A stretch of 64,000 bases of DNA from Planctomycetota bacterium (GTDB lineage Bacteria; Planctomycetota; UBA1135; GCA-002686595). This document shows positions 1-10,831 of the stretch, piece after piece. Position 1 is the first letter of the stretch. Every line of letters begins with the position of its first letter. Location: contig NZBA01000135.1 of NCBI GenBank assembly GCA_002686265.1, positions 1 to 64,000 of the forward strand, in the 5' to 3' direction. Position numbers and translations under genes: made by a program. The notes under the pieces were generated by a model. That model was not told the origin of the DNA, searched no databases, and saw only the letters and a program-made list of their open reading frames with translations.

Positions 1-377
1 CCCTCGTCGAGAGTGATCTCCTCCAACTCGATCTCCTCGGGACCGAAGCTCGGGGCGACCGGCGGCGGAACGGCGGGCGGGGCGGGCGCACCCTCTCCCT
101 CGCGGAAGCGCAGCTCCACATCTCCGAGGAGGAAGACGGCGCCGTCAAGGAGCTCCAGGCGCGCGATGCGCGCTCCCTCGTGGAACAGGCCGTTGCGCGA
201 GCCCTCGTCCACGATCGCCCAGCCCCCCTCGCAACGCTCCAAGCGCGCGTGGCGGCGACTGATCGAGGTAGCCCGTAGGCGGACGGAGCAGGTCGCGTCG
301 CGTCCGATTACATCGCCATCGCCCAGGTCGAGGGTGCGGCCGAGATCGACGCCGGAGAGAATGTACAGGCGCGGCAT
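1..377 (-). CDS. FHA domain protein, 3' end beyond window
   Basis: The visible 125 residues form a forkhead-associated domain, a module that binds phosphothreonine peptides. The translation begins MPRLYILSGVDLGRTL and then shows the family landmarks: IGRDATCSVRL, SRRHARLE (the SxxH ligand-binding motif) and DEGSRNGLFHEG (the N-G turn). An Ala/Pro-rich linker and an acidic stretch follow before the window edge, so the C-terminal part is unseen and may hold another domain. It starts 10 nt after the stop of the response regulator on the same strand, so the two are probably cotranscribed. That suggests a signalling role, possibly linked to Ser/Thr kinases, but no kinase is visible here. The ATG at 375-377 is the only sensible start. 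Confidence 0.85.
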   Translation of the reverse strand, partial: MPRLYILSGVDLGRTLDLGDGDVIGRDATCSVRLRATSISRRHARLERCEGGWAIVDEGSRNGLFHEGARIARLELLDGAVFLLGDVELRFREGEGAPAPPAVPPPVAPSFGPEEIELEEITLDE

Positions 378-387
378 GGGCTTGGAA

Positions 388-1050
388 TCAGGCCTCGACC
401 AGACCCTCGCGGATCGCGTAGCGGGCGAGCTCGACGCGATCGTGAATGTCGAGCTTGCGCATGATGCTCGAGCTGTGGTGCTCGACGGTCTTGACCGAGA
501 GCTGCATGAGCTTGGCGACCTCCTTCTTCGCCAGACCGCGGGCGATGTAGAGCAGGACCTGAAGCTCGCGGACGGTCAGGCTCTCGCGGCGCGTCGATCC
601 GACGGCCGGGATCAGCGTGCCGTGACCGGAAACGGCTCCGCTCGCGAAACGGGTCCGAACACGGCGTGAATAGAAGTGCTCGCCGGCCGCCGCGCTCATG
701 AGCGCGTCGAAGAAGACCGCGAGCGAGTCGCTCTTCAGGACGAAGCCGTGGGCCTTTACCGAAAGTGCCTGCTCGATGTGCAGGTCGTGGCAGGCGGAGG
801 AGAGGAAGATCGAGCGCAGCTCCGGCAGGGCCGCCCGGATCCGACGCACCGCGTCGAAGCAGCACAGCCCGGGCATGTCGACATCCATCACGAGCAGATC
901 GGGACGAGAGGCCGGGGCGCGCTCGACCGCCCCCTCCGCACAACCGGCCTCGCCCACGATCTCGAATTCGGCTCGCTCGTGAATGACGGCGCCCAAGGAG
1001 GTGCGCACCAGCTCGTGGTCGTCGGCCAAGAAGATACGCGTGGTCCTCAC
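388..1050 (-). CDS. NarL/FixJ-family response regulator
   Basis: A 220-residue two-component response regulator with GTG start at 1050 (VRTTRIFLADDHELVR). The receiver domain spans roughly residues 1-120, with the acidic pair in LADDHE, the phosphoacceptor Asp in LLVMDVDMPG and the conserved Lys in FVLKSD. The LuxR-type helix-turn-helix spans about 150-215 (LTVRELQVLLYIARGLAKKEVAKLMQLSVKTVEHH). The length is normal for the family. No histidine kinase lies next to it in the window, so it is an orphan here. It probably binds DNA when phosphorylated; target genes are unknown. An FHA protein gene follows 10 nt downstream. Confidence 0.9.
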   Translation of the reverse strand: MRTTRIFLADDHELVRTSLGAVIHERAEFEIVGEAGCAEGAVERAPASRPDLLVMDVDMPGLCCFDAVRRIRAALPELRSIFLSSACHDLHIEQALSVKAHGFVLKSDSLAVFFDALMSAAAGEHFYSRRVRTRFASGAVSGHGTLIPAVGSTRRESLTVRELQVLLYIARGLAKKEVAKLMQLSVKTVEHHSSSIMRKLDIHDRVELARYAIREGLVEA

Positions 1051-1298
1051 GCCGGCACCTCGGTCTCGGAGGCGCTCGACCCGCACGTCACCCGAAGGCC
1101 CGGGCGCACGCCCACCCTGAACCGGACGGTCCACGTTCGGACTCGCTCTCTCGCTCGGGCCTCTCGCATCTCCTCTGGGCCGCGGCCGCCCGCGCGCGGC
1201 GCGCACCACCTTCCCCGGTGCTGCGCGGGAGCGACGGCGCGACCCCGACATCGTGCGGCCATGGTAGCGCGAGATCGGAAAGTTCGTATGGTCCCTGC

Positions 1299-2150
1299 AT
1301 GTCCGCCACGGCACGGTCGCCTCTGCGCGCCATGTTGACCCTCCCGCTGATCCTCGGTGCTCTCTACGGAGCCGTCTGCCTACTCGCCTTCCTCGGCCAA
1401 CGGCGGATGGTCTACTTCCCCGGCGGGCCGCCCCAGGCCGACCCTGCCGACGCCGGGCTGGCCTTCGAGGAGCGCTTCTTCGATACCACCGACGGCGTGC
1501 GTCTCCACGGCTGGTGGATCCCCGCGCAACCGACGGGTCCGGCGGTGCTGCTCTGCCACGGCAACGGCGGGAACATCGCGGGCCGCCTACACATCGCCCG
1601 CGCCCTGCACGAGATGGGTTTGGGTGTCTTCCTGTTCGACTACCGCGGCTACGGCTCGAGCGCGGGCACGCCCGACGAGGAGGGTACCTACCTCGACGCC
1701 CAGGCCGCCTGGGAGCTCGTGACCGGTCCCCTCGGCGTGGCACCCGACAGGCTCCTCCTGCAAGGCGAGTCCCTCGGCGGCGCGGTCGCGCTCGAGCTCG
1801 CTCGCCGGCGCGGGGCGGCCGGCCTGATCCTCGAGAGCTCCTTCACGTCCCTGCCCGACGTCGGCGCGACCGCCTATCCCTGGCTGCCGGTGCGCGCCCT
1901 CGCGCGCATCCGCTACGCCTCGCTCGACAAGATCGGCGCCCTCGACCTGCCGATCCTGATCCTGCACAGCCCCGAGGACGAGATCGTGCCCTTCGCCCAT
2001 GCCGGGCGTCTGCTCGCGGCGGCCGGTGAGCGTGCGCACCTCCACCGCACCTCCGGCGGCCACAACGACGGCGGCTTCACGCGCCGCGCCGAGGACTTGC
2101 AGGCGGCGCGGTCGTTCTACGACGCCTGCCTGGAAGGCGCCCGGCGGTGA
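1299..2150 (+). CDS. Membrane-anchored alpha/beta hydrolase (YfhR/ABHD13-like)
   Basis: Serine hydrolase of about 283 residues with an N-terminal membrane anchor (LTLPLILGALYGAVCLLAFL), typical of the YfhR/ABHD13 group. Visible motifs are the oxyanion HGNGGN, the nucleophile elbow GESLGG, an acidic residue in HSPEDEIVP and a His in SGGHNDGG, giving a complete Ser-Asp-His triad. The substrate is unknown. The ATG at 1299 was preferred; an ATG at 1332 would start right at the membrane segment and is also possible. The stop overlaps the GTG start of the ABC ATPase by 4 nt, so this gene heads a coupled operon. Confidence 0.82.
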   Translation: MSATARSPLRAMLTLPLILGALYGAVCLLAFLGQRRMVYFPGGPPQADPADAGLAFEERFFDTTDGVRLHGWWIPAQPTGPAVLLCHGNGGNIAGRLHIARALHEMGLGVFLFDYRGYGSSAGTPDEEGTYLDAQAAWELVTGPLGVAPDRLLLQGESLGGAVALELARRRGAAGLILESSFTSLPDVGATAYPWLPVRALARIRYASLDKIGALDLPILILHSPEDEIVPFAHAGRLLAAAGERAHLHRTSGGHNDGGFTRRAEDLQAARSFYDACLEGARR

Positions 2151-3031
2151 GCGCGAACGCCGCTGCCCACACAGACGCCGCCGCGCGCCGCGATCCGGTG
2201 CTCTGCGCCCGCGGCGTGTGTCGCGCCTATCCGATCAAGCTCGGCTTCGCCCGGCGCAAGGTGCTGCGCGGCGTGGATCTCGATCTCGAGCGCGGCGCGG
2301 TGCTGGGCCTGGTGGGGCCCAACGGCTCGGGCAAGAGCACGCTCCTACGGCTCCTCGCGGGAGTGGACACTCCCTCCTCGGGCAACCTGACGGTCCTGGG
2401 CGGAAGCCCGGCAGATTCCGCCGTCCGCGAGCGCACCGGCTTCCTGCCGGAGGACTCCCCGTTCCCCGGCGAGCTCTCGGCGCGGGCCGCGCTGGAGCTC
2501 CTGGGGACCCTGGGCGGCATGAAACGCGCGGAGGTGCGCGCGCGTGGTGACGAGCTGCTCGAGCGCGTCGGTCTCGCGGAGCACGCGCGCGTCGCCCTGC
2601 GCCGCTACTCGCGCGGCATGGCCCGCCGCTTCGGTCTGGCTCAGGCCTGGCTGCAATCGCCCGAGCTGATCCTGCTCGATGAACCCGGCGCGGGGCTGGA
2701 CGGCGAGGGCTTCGAGGCGCTCGACGACCTGCTCGCCGAGGCGCACGGGCGCGGCGCTACGGTCGTGCTCGCCTCGCACCTCGCCTCCGATGTCCACGAG
2801 CGCTGCGGCGAGCTGGCGCTCCTGCTCGGCGGCCGCGTGGCGGCACGCGGTACACCGGCCGAGCTCCTGAGCCAACCGGGACGCTGGCGCCTGGAGGTCG
2901 AGGACCTCGAGCCGACCGACCTCGGCGAGCTGCGCGTCTGGGTCGCGGACCACGGTGGAAGAGTGCGGGCGCAGGCGCAGGGCGGGCGCACCCTGCTCGA
3001 ACTCTACCGGGCTTCGGCCGCCGACGAGTAG
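2147..3031 (+). CDS. ABC transporter ATP-binding protein
   Basis: ATPase subunit of about 294 residues of the CcmA/NatA type. Walker A is GPNGSGKST, Walker B is LILLDEPGAGLD, and the switch His lies in VLASHLASDVHERCGE. The signature motif is degenerate: YSRGMARR instead of LSGGQ, a variant often seen in ABC-2 export or gliding-type ATPases. The GTG start overlaps the upstream stop (GTGA). The likely partner is the polytopic protein that follows about 100 nt later. Cargo cannot be deduced. Confidence 0.9.
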   Translation: MSANAAAHTDAAARRDPVLCARGVCRAYPIKLGFARRKVLRGVDLDLERGAVLGLVGPNGSGKSTLLRLLAGVDTPSSGNLTVLGGSPADSAVRERTGFLPEDSPFPGELSARAALELLGTLGGMKRAEVRARGDELLERVGLAEHARVALRRYSRGMARRFGLAQAWLQSPELILLDEPGAGLDGEGFEALDDLLAEAHGRGATVVLASHLASDVHERCGELALLLGGRVAARGTPAELLSQPGRWRLEVEDLEPTDLGELRVWVADHGGRVRAQAQGGRTLLELYRASAADE

Positions 3032-3137
3032 GCGCCGCGCGGTTGAGGAGACCGGCCCTCCCGCCGCATCCGGCCGATGCGCGAGACGAAACCTAGTGGT
3101 GGAAGCGGGAGAGACCCTATTCTCGACCGGCGTGCCG

Positions 3138-4217
3138 GTGAACCGCTCCCTCTTCCTGCTCGCCCTGCGACGCGGCCTGCGCCCCGGGCTGATCGTCGCG
3201 GCGCTCACCCTGGCCGGGGCGCTGCTACTCACTGGCGGTGCGGGGAGCGGGCTCGAGGTGGGAGGCGAGGACGGGGCGCGCATCGAGCGCGGCCTGGCGC
3301 GCCAGGCGATGTGGACCGCCCTGTGCCTGCTCGTCGCACCGGCGATCGCCATCGCCGCCGCGCGCGAGGTCGGGCGCTGGCGCGCGGGAGAGGCGGCGTG
3401 GCTCGCGGCGCGCGCCGCGCCGCCGCGGGTGATTGTGGGTTCGACTTGGCTAGGCCTCACGGCGGGCGCCGGGTTGGCGGCGCTCGCGCTCATCCTCTCC
3501 GCCGAGGCCGCGGCCGGCGGCGCCGCCGCGGGCGTCCCCCTGCGCGCCGCGGGCGTCCTGCGGACCGAGATGCTCGAGGCGCCGGTGACACCGGGAACCC
3601 TGAGCTGGAGCTGCCCCGCCCCCGCCCAGCTCGCACCGGCCAGCCGCGCGCGATTGGCCCTCGCTGTCTGGGCGCGCGGCGGCCCGGCGGCGCAGATCGC
3701 GCTCGCGGTGGAGCGCGCCGGCGGCGGAGGGCGGACGACCCTCGAGCGCCGCCTGGCCCGGGCCGCGATCGTCGACATCGAGCTGCCTCGGGGAGCGGGC
3801 GACTTCCTCTTCACCCTCGAACACCGCGGCGAGGGCGCGGCCGTGGTCCTCGAACAGGGAGCGCTGACCCTGCTCGTACCCGTGGCTAGCGAGCGCCTGG
3901 CGAGCGTCGAGCTGGCTTTGCGGCTGCTGTTGGCCCTGGCCTCTTGGACGGCGGTCGGCCTGGGCTTCGGAGCCTGGATGAGCGCTCCGGGAGCGGCCTT
4001 GGTGCTGGCCGGCGCCCAGGCGCTGGTGTGGCTGGCCGCCGGGCCCGCGGGGCCGTGGTTCCCCGCGAGCGATCTTGGCGCCGCCCTGGCCTGGACCGGA
4101 GCGGGTATCGTTCCCCCGACCTTGACGCCCGCTGCGTGGCTGGGCACGGCCGGATGGGTCGCCGCGGGACTGGTGATCGCGCGCCTCGGTCTGGTGCGCG
4201 GCTGGGGGGCGGCGTGA
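3138..4217 (+). CDS. Polytopic membrane protein, probable ABC-2-like permease partner
   Basis: About 359 residues, very rich in Ala/Gly/Leu, starting at GTG 3138 (VNRSLFLLALRRGLRPG) or at a GTG two codons earlier. It has three hydrophobic segments in the first third (near 15-35, 55-75 and 100-125), a periplasmic-looking central domain of about 130 residues, and four more helices at the C-terminus. This permease / large loop / permease layout fits an ABC-2-type export subunit, and it follows an ABC ATPase that lacks another membrane partner. No family motif is recognised, so the role is inferred from context. The stop overlaps the next start (GTGA). Confidence 0.6.
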   Translation: MNRSLFLLALRRGLRPGLIVAALTLAGALLLTGGAGSGLEVGGEDGARIERGLARQAMWTALCLLVAPAIAIAAAREVGRWRAGEAAWLAARAAPPRVIVGSTWLGLTAGAGLAALALILSAEAAAGGAAAGVPLRAAGVLRTEMLEAPVTPGTLSWSCPAPAQLAPASRARLALAVWARGGPAAQIALAVERAGGGGRTTLERRLARAAIVDIELPRGAGDFLFTLEHRGEGAAVVLEQGALTLLVPVASERLASVELALRLLLALASWTAVGLGFGAWMSAPGAALVLAGAQALVWLAAGPAGPWFPASDLGAALAWTGAGIVPPTLTPAAWLGTAGWVAAGLVIARLGLVRGWGAA

Positions 4218-4801
4218 GCCGCGGTCGATACGCGCTCCGCTGGGCCGGTTGGGGAGGGGCCCTGGCCCTGGCCCTGCTCCCCGCCACGACCGGCCACGAG
4301 CGCCCGTCCACGACCCTCGGCCGCCTGCTCGGGCCGATCGGCTCCCTGGCGGCGACGGTGCAGTGGGTGCGGGTGGACGCGGCCCTCGACGCCGGCCGGC
4401 CCGAGCGCGCCTACGCCTTGGCCGAGCTCGCCCTGGCACTCGACCCCCAGACCACCGGGGGCTGGCTGCACCTCGCGCGCCACTTCGCCTACCAGCGCGG
4501 CTCGCCCGAGGTCGAGGCGGACGCCGATCGCAGGACGCAGTGGGTGCGCAGAGGGCTGGCCGTGCTGGCGCGTGGTGAGGAGCGCGCGCGCGAGCCGCAC
4601 CTCCTGCGCTTCGAACGCGGACTCCTGCTCGTGCACGTGGGCCTCTCCGACGGCGCCGTGCCCTGGCCGGGAGGCCCCGAGGCGGCCCTGGAGGAGGCGG
4701 CGCGGGCCATGGAGGAGGCCGCGTTCCTGCACGGGGGGACGCGAGAGCCGGGAACGGGCTTCTGGGTGGAATCCCCGCCGAAAAACGACGCCGACGAGTA
4801 G
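4214..4801 (+). CDS. Small membrane-anchored helical-repeat (TPR-like) protein
   Basis: About 195 residues starting at GTG 4214 and coupled to the permease-like gene by a 4-nt overlap. A single hydrophobic stretch near the N-terminus (WAGWGGALALALLP) is followed by amphipathic helices with TPR-like spacing (RPERAYALAELALALDPQTTGGWLHLARHFAY, then LLRFERGLLLVHVG). It probably helps assemble or couple the upstream ABC-type system. No catalytic residues are visible and the family is not recognised. Confidence 0.55.
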   Translation: MSRGRYALRWAGWGGALALALLPATTGHERPSTTLGRLLGPIGSLAATVQWVRVDAALDAGRPERAYALAELALALDPQTTGGWLHLARHFAYQRGSPEVEADADRRTQWVRRGLAVLARGEERAREPHLLRFERGLLLVHVGLSDGAVPWPGGPEAALEEAARAMEEAAFLHGGTREPGTGFWVESPPKNDADE

Positions 4802-4811
4802 CATTCCCGCC

Positions 4812-5516
4812 GTGCTGGCGCTGGTCTTCGACGGGTTCCCCGAGTGGGCCGACCTGCTGGTCGGGCGCTCTCACTACATCGGTCCCTTCGTGCTGCTTTT
4901 CCTCTGCGGCCTCGGCCTGCCCTTGCCCGAGGAGGTGACCCTGATCGGATCGGGGATCCTGCTCTACCGCCAGGAGGTCGAGTTCCTGCCCATCACTCTC
5001 GTCTGCGGCGCGGCCATCCTGCTGGGCGACTCGGTCCCCTACTGGCTCGGGCGGCGCTACGGGATGTCGGCTCTGCGCGTGAAATGGGTCTCGCGCATCC
5101 TGCACCCTGAGCGCTTCGCTCTGATCGACAGGCGCTTCCAGGAGCACGGAAACTGGGTCACCTTCACCTGCCGCTTCCTGCCCGGCATCAGGATCCCCGG
5201 CTACTTCACGGCCGGCACCCTGGGCATGCCGTTCTGGCGCTTTCTGGTGCTCGACCTGACCGGGGTGATGATCTCGGTCCCGACCTCGATCTGGCTCGCG
5301 TGCATCGGCGCCCATGAGGTCCAGGACCTCCACCAGCGAATGAACGAGACCCTGCACCTGATCCTGGCCTTCGCCCTGGTTTCGGGTCTCCTGACGCTCC
5401 TGGTCCGCCAGCGGATGCGCCTGCGGTCGCGGCAGGCGGCCCAGTTGCAGGGACGGGTTTCCTCCGCCGAAGAGAGCCTCCCCGCGGGGGGCGCAATCGA
5501 CGATCCGGGCCGGTAG
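4812..5516 (+). CDS. DedA/VTT-family membrane protein
   Basis: 234-residue DedA-family protein starting at GTG 4812, ten nt after the previous gene. Family hallmarks are GLPLPEEVTLIGSG in the first half and FTCRFLPGIRIPGYFTAGTLGMP in the second, which are the conserved acidic and arginine-containing re-entrant elements of the VTT domain. Members are tied to membrane lipid homeostasis, undecaprenyl-phosphate or phosphatidylethanolamine flipping, and proton-motive-force maintenance; which applies here cannot be told. The C-terminal 40 residues are polar and probably cytosolic. It is last in the coupled run that begins with the hydrolase. Confidence 0.88.
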   Translation: MLALVFDGFPEWADLLVGRSHYIGPFVLLFLCGLGLPLPEEVTLIGSGILLYRQEVEFLPITLVCGAAILLGDSVPYWLGRRYGMSALRVKWVSRILHPERFALIDRRFQEHGNWVTFTCRFLPGIRIPGYFTAGTLGMPFWRFLVLDLTGVMISVPTSIWLACIGAHEVQDLHQRMNETLHLILAFALVSGLLTLLVRQRMRLRSRQAAQLQGRVSSAEESLPAGGAIDDPGR

Positions 5517-5603
5517 AATCTCCGCCCAAAATGCCGGGGACATACGAACCCCGCGACACGCCCTCCGACACCGCCCAAAGCGGTCCCCAGCCCCGAGAAC
5601 CCG

Positions 5604-7682
<2,079 letters not shown>

Positions 7683-7780
7683 CAACCCCACGCGCGCCGC
7701 AGGCCCGCTAGCATCTAGCATGGTGCGGGGCCCCAGGCGCTCCGCAACACCACCGCAGAACAAGAATCGGGAGCCGAGAC

Positions 7781-8170
7781 ATCGAGCCCAAGCAACTCGC
7801 GGCCGCGGCCGCCAAGCACGCCTGGCTGAAGAAGGGCGAGCACATCCGGATCTTCGAGGTCACGGACCTGCTGCGCATCGCCGACTACTTCGTCTTGGTC
7901 ACGGGCTTGAATCGCCCGCACGTCAAGGCCATCCACCAGGAGCTGCACATGAGCTTGAAGGCCGCCGGAGAGGTTTGCGCCAAGGCCGAGGGCGCGGACC
8001 TGGGGTGGTGGGTGCTGATGGACTACGTGGACGTCGTCGTACACGTCCTCCAACCACAGGCGCGGGCGTACTACGACCTCGACAACCTCTACGGAGAGTG
8101 CCCCGAGCTCGACTGGCAGGCGCTCGAGACACCAGGCCTGCCCGAGGAACCCAAGCGCGTCGCTGAGTAG
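7781..8170 (+). CDS. rsfS: Ribosome silencing factor RsfS (Iojap), apparent ATC start
   Basis: About 129 residues of the RsfS/Iojap family, which binds ribosomal protein L14 and blocks subunit joining. Family features are FEVTDLLRIADYFVLVTGLNRPHVKAI, a central GADLGWWVLMDYVDVVVHV and the terminal YYDLDNLYGECPELDW. The conserved N-terminus (IEPKQLAAAAAKHAWLKKGEH) extends upstream of the first in-frame ATG (7895). Back to the in-frame stop at 7709 there is no ATG, GTG, TTG or CTG before a CTG at 7826. An ATC at 7781 has a Shine-Dalgarno-like GGGAG 7 nt upstream, so it is taken as the start; CTG 7826 is the alternative. The product is secure, the start is not. Confidence 0.85.
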   Translation: MEPKQLAAAAAKHAWLKKGEHIRIFEVTDLLRIADYFVLVTGLNRPHVKAIHQELHMSLKAAGEVCAKAEGADLGWWVLMDYVDVVVHVLQPQARAYYDLDNLYGECPELDWQALETPGLPEEPKRVAE

Positions 8171-8293
8171 CCCGCCGGGCGAATCATCGGGGAGCTTCCC
8201 TGGTGCTACGGAGCTGTTTCTTCCGATGTCGGGGGGCGGTAGGTTACGCGCGGTGGCTGTTCGTCCCAGCGCGGGTTCCCAGGAGTGCAAGAA

Positions 8294-10060
8294 ATGGATT
8301 GGTTCGAGTGGAACGATGAGGCCTTCGCCCTCGCGCGTGAGCGGGGCTGTCCCGTGTTCCTGTTCGTCAAGGCCTCCTGGTGCCGCTGGTGTCGGGAACT
8401 CGAGGACCGGGTGCTCTCCGACGAGTCCGTGGCCGCGCTGCTCGCCGAACGCTACGTGTCCATCTCGGTGGACAAGGACCGGCGACCGGACGTCGAGGCA
8501 CGCTACACGCGCGGCGGCTGGCCGACGCTCGCCTACCTCGACGACACCGGCGAGGTCTTGGCCGTGGACAACTTCATGGAGACCGAGGAGCTTGCTACGC
8601 GGCTGGAGCTCGTAGCGACCTACTTCGCCGAGAGCCGCGACGAGATCCGCGAGCGGCTGGAGCGAGAGCGCGAGGAGTTGGACCGGCTCGAGCGCCCGGA
8701 GGCAATCCGTTCCTCTCCGGCCGCGCTCGGCACGCGCAACGCCTCCCTGTCCCTCGACATCGTCGACGACGTCGCCCGCACCGTGAGCGGCACGGCGGAC
8801 CCGATCCACGGCGGCTGGGGCAGTCGGCACAAGTTCCCCCACCCCGAGGCGATCGACTTCGCTCTCGTGCGTTGGTCGCAAACCGGCGAGCAGGTGATGC
8901 TCGACACGGTCCGCCGCACCCTGCGGCGCATGCAGGCCGGCGAGATCCACGACTCCGTCGAAGGCGGCTTCTACCGCTACGCGACCCAGCCGGATTGGAG
9001 CGTTCCGCACCACGAGAAGATGCTCGACAGTAACGCCCAGCGCGCCTTCGCGTACCTGGACGCCACACAGGCCCTGGGAGAGGAGAGCTTCGCACGGACG
9101 GCGAGGGGCGTGCTCGATTGGATGACCGAAACGCTGCTCGACGAGTCCAATGGCGCCTTCCGCGGCAGCCAGGACGCCGATGCGGCCTACGCGCACCTCG
9201 ACACGCTCGAGGCGCGGCGAGCGAAGGGTGCGCCGCCCTGCGACCAGACGATCTTCGCCAACTGGAACGCGCAGGCGGTCACGACCCTGCTGAAGGCGGG
9301 TGTGGTGCTCGACGACGTGCGCTGGACGCAGCACGCTCTCGACACGATCGACTTCCTGCTCGAGCACCTCTTCGACGAACGCACGGGGATGTACCACTAC
9401 TTCGACGGCGCCCCGCACCTCCCCGGAATGCTCTCGGATCAGGCCTACACTCTGCAGGCGCTGGTGGCGGTCACGCAGTACACCGGCCGCAACGAGTACC
9501 TCTCGGCCGCCGAGTGCTTGGCCAAGCTCGCGGTGGAACACCTGAAATCGGACTCGGGCGCCTTCTACGACACACGCCACGACCCCGGGGCGCGCGGGGG
9601 GATGCGGCAGCGCAATCGCTCGATCCTCGAGAACGCGGTCATGGCGGAAGGGCTGTTGCGCCTGAGCTGCCTGGCCCACGATCCCGACTACGAGGACAGT
9701 GCACGGGAGGCCCTGAGCGCCTTCGTCAGCGACTACCGCCGCTACGGCCACTATGTTTCGGGCTACGCGCGCGCGGTGGACCTGCTGTTCAACGAACCCG
9801 TGCGGGTGACGATCGTCGGCCCGCGCGAGGACCCGTTGACGCGAGCCCTGGCGCGCGCCGCCCTACGACCCTACGTGGCCAGCCGCGTGGTCCAGACCAT
9901 CGACCCGATCGAGGATGCCGAGCTGGGCGAGAAACTCGGCGTGGCCCGGCCCCTCGAGGGCGTGCGCGCCTTCATCCAGCGCGGCCGCGAGAGTTACGCC
10001 GAGACCAGCGACCCCGTGCGCCTGCCGGCGGTCATGACGCGCACCGAGCGGGGCTCCTGA
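8294..10060 (+). CDS. YyaL/DUF255 thioredoxin-fold and six-hairpin protein
   Basis: 588 residues. The N-terminal DUF255 thioredoxin-like domain (1-125) has a CRWC redox motif at residues 30-33, where the family usually has CHWC. The rest is an alpha/alpha six-hairpin toroid resembling N-acylglucosamine 2-epimerases, with family segments GGWGSRHKFPHPEA, GGFYRYATQPDWSVPHHEKMLDSNAQ and GSQDADA. The length is short for the family (often 650-750). The ATG at 8294 is preferred because AGGAG lies 8 nt upstream; a GTG at 8285 is inside that site. The family's biochemical role is unsettled. The gene stands alone and converges on the exonuclease gene. Confidence 0.9.
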   Translation: MDWFEWNDEAFALARERGCPVFLFVKASWCRWCRELEDRVLSDESVAALLAERYVSISVDKDRRPDVEARYTRGGWPTLAYLDDTGEVLAVDNFMETEELATRLELVATYFAESRDEIRERLEREREELDRLERPEAIRSSPAALGTRNASLSLDIVDDVARTVSGTADPIHGGWGSRHKFPHPEAIDFALVRWSQTGEQVMLDTVRRTLRRMQAGEIHDSVEGGFYRYATQPDWSVPHHEKMLDSNAQRAFAYLDATQALGEESFARTARGVLDWMTETLLDESNGAFRGSQDADAAYAHLDTLEARRAKGAPPCDQTIFANWNAQAVTTLLKAGVVLDDVRWTQHALDTIDFLLEHLFDERTGMYHYFDGAPHLPGMLSDQAYTLQALVAVTQYTGRNEYLSAAECLAKLAVEHLKSDSGAFYDTRHDPGARGGMRQRNRSILENAVMAEGLLRLSCLAHDPDYEDSAREALSAFVSDYRRYGHYVSGYARAVDLLFNEPVRVTIVGPREDPLTRALARAALRPYVASRVVQTIDPIEDAELGEKLGVARPLEGVRAFIQRGRESYAETSDPVRLPAVMTRTERGS

Positions 10061-10082
10061 TCGCAAGAGCGCGCAGAAGGCT

Positions 10083-10784
10083 CTACAACAGGGGCAGGAT
10101 CGTCTCGTCGAGGCGCTCGAACAGCTTGCCCGTGGCGCGCACGTCCCGCAGGCAGTACTCGCCGATGTCCTCGATGCGACCGTCGCGATAGGCGCGCCCG
10201 ACTTGGCTGCCGTCGATAGACCCCTTGGGGCTCTCGATGTCAAAGCGCCGACACCAGTAGTCCAAGGAGTAGCGCTCCCGCGCCGCGCCGAAGAAGCTCA
10301 GGGCGTCCAGCAGATCGCAGTGTTCGTCGAGGCGAAAGCGGTAGGGAAGCAGGTTCCGCGAGGGACACAGGCCGAGCTGGGCTGAGCGCACCATCAGCAT
10401 CGGTCCGTCGTACCCGCGCCCGTTGTAGCTGACCAGCCGCGGCAGCCTTCCGCCACCCGCGGGCGGGGCGACCTTGCTCCAGAACATCTCGATCACCGCA
10501 CGCTCGTCACCGCGGAAGATCTTGGAACCGGGGACCTTCTCCCACTCGCACTCGACCTTGCTCTCCTGATCGCCCTCGAGCAAGAGCAGGCCGCGGTCCG
10601 CCTCGATCGACCAGAGGGCGATCGCGATGATCTTGCCCAAGCCCGGGTTGAGAGCGGTACGCTCTGGGACCGCATCGCGTCGCTCGGGATTGCGCTCGCG
10701 CTTGAGCAGGTAGCCGCGGGTGATCTCGTCGACCTCTTCCCACGGGAAGCCGGCAACCTCGATATCGAACACCAGAGTGCTCAT
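10083..10784 (-). CDS. PolB-like 3'-5' exonuclease (DnaQ fold)
   Basis: 233-residue ribonuclease H-fold exonuclease of the DNA_pol_B_exo2 type. Exo motif I is FDIEVAG (DxE at residues 6-8), Exo II is VSYNGRGYDGPML, and Exo III is YCLRDVRAT, giving all four metal-binding acidic residues. It probably degrades single-stranded DNA 3'-5' in repair or replication. The ATG at 10784 gives the canonical N-terminus MSTLVFDIE. It sits 47 nt downstream of the matrixin gene on the same strand, though the functions look unrelated. Confidence 0.85.
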   Translation of the reverse strand: MSTLVFDIEVAGFPWEEVDEITRGYLLKRERNPERRDAVPERTALNPGLGKIIAIALWSIEADRGLLLLEGDQESKVECEWEKVPGSKIFRGDERAVIEMFWSKVAPPAGGGRLPRLVSYNGRGYDGPMLMVRSAQLGLCPSRNLLPYRFRLDEHCDLLDALSFFGAARERYSLDYWCRRFDIESPKGSIDGSQVGRAYRDGRIEDIGEYCLRDVRATGKLFERLDETILPLL

Positions 10785-10831
10785 CGCCCCAGGGTAGGCG
10801 AGTGGCGCCGTGGAACCATGGGGCGTGCGGA

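Noticed and set aside
1051..1298. Extension of the response regulator to 451 codons
   Set aside because: The upstream part is Arg/Pro-rich without a domain and would overlap the divergent hydrolase; the GTG at 1050 begins the receiver domain exactly.
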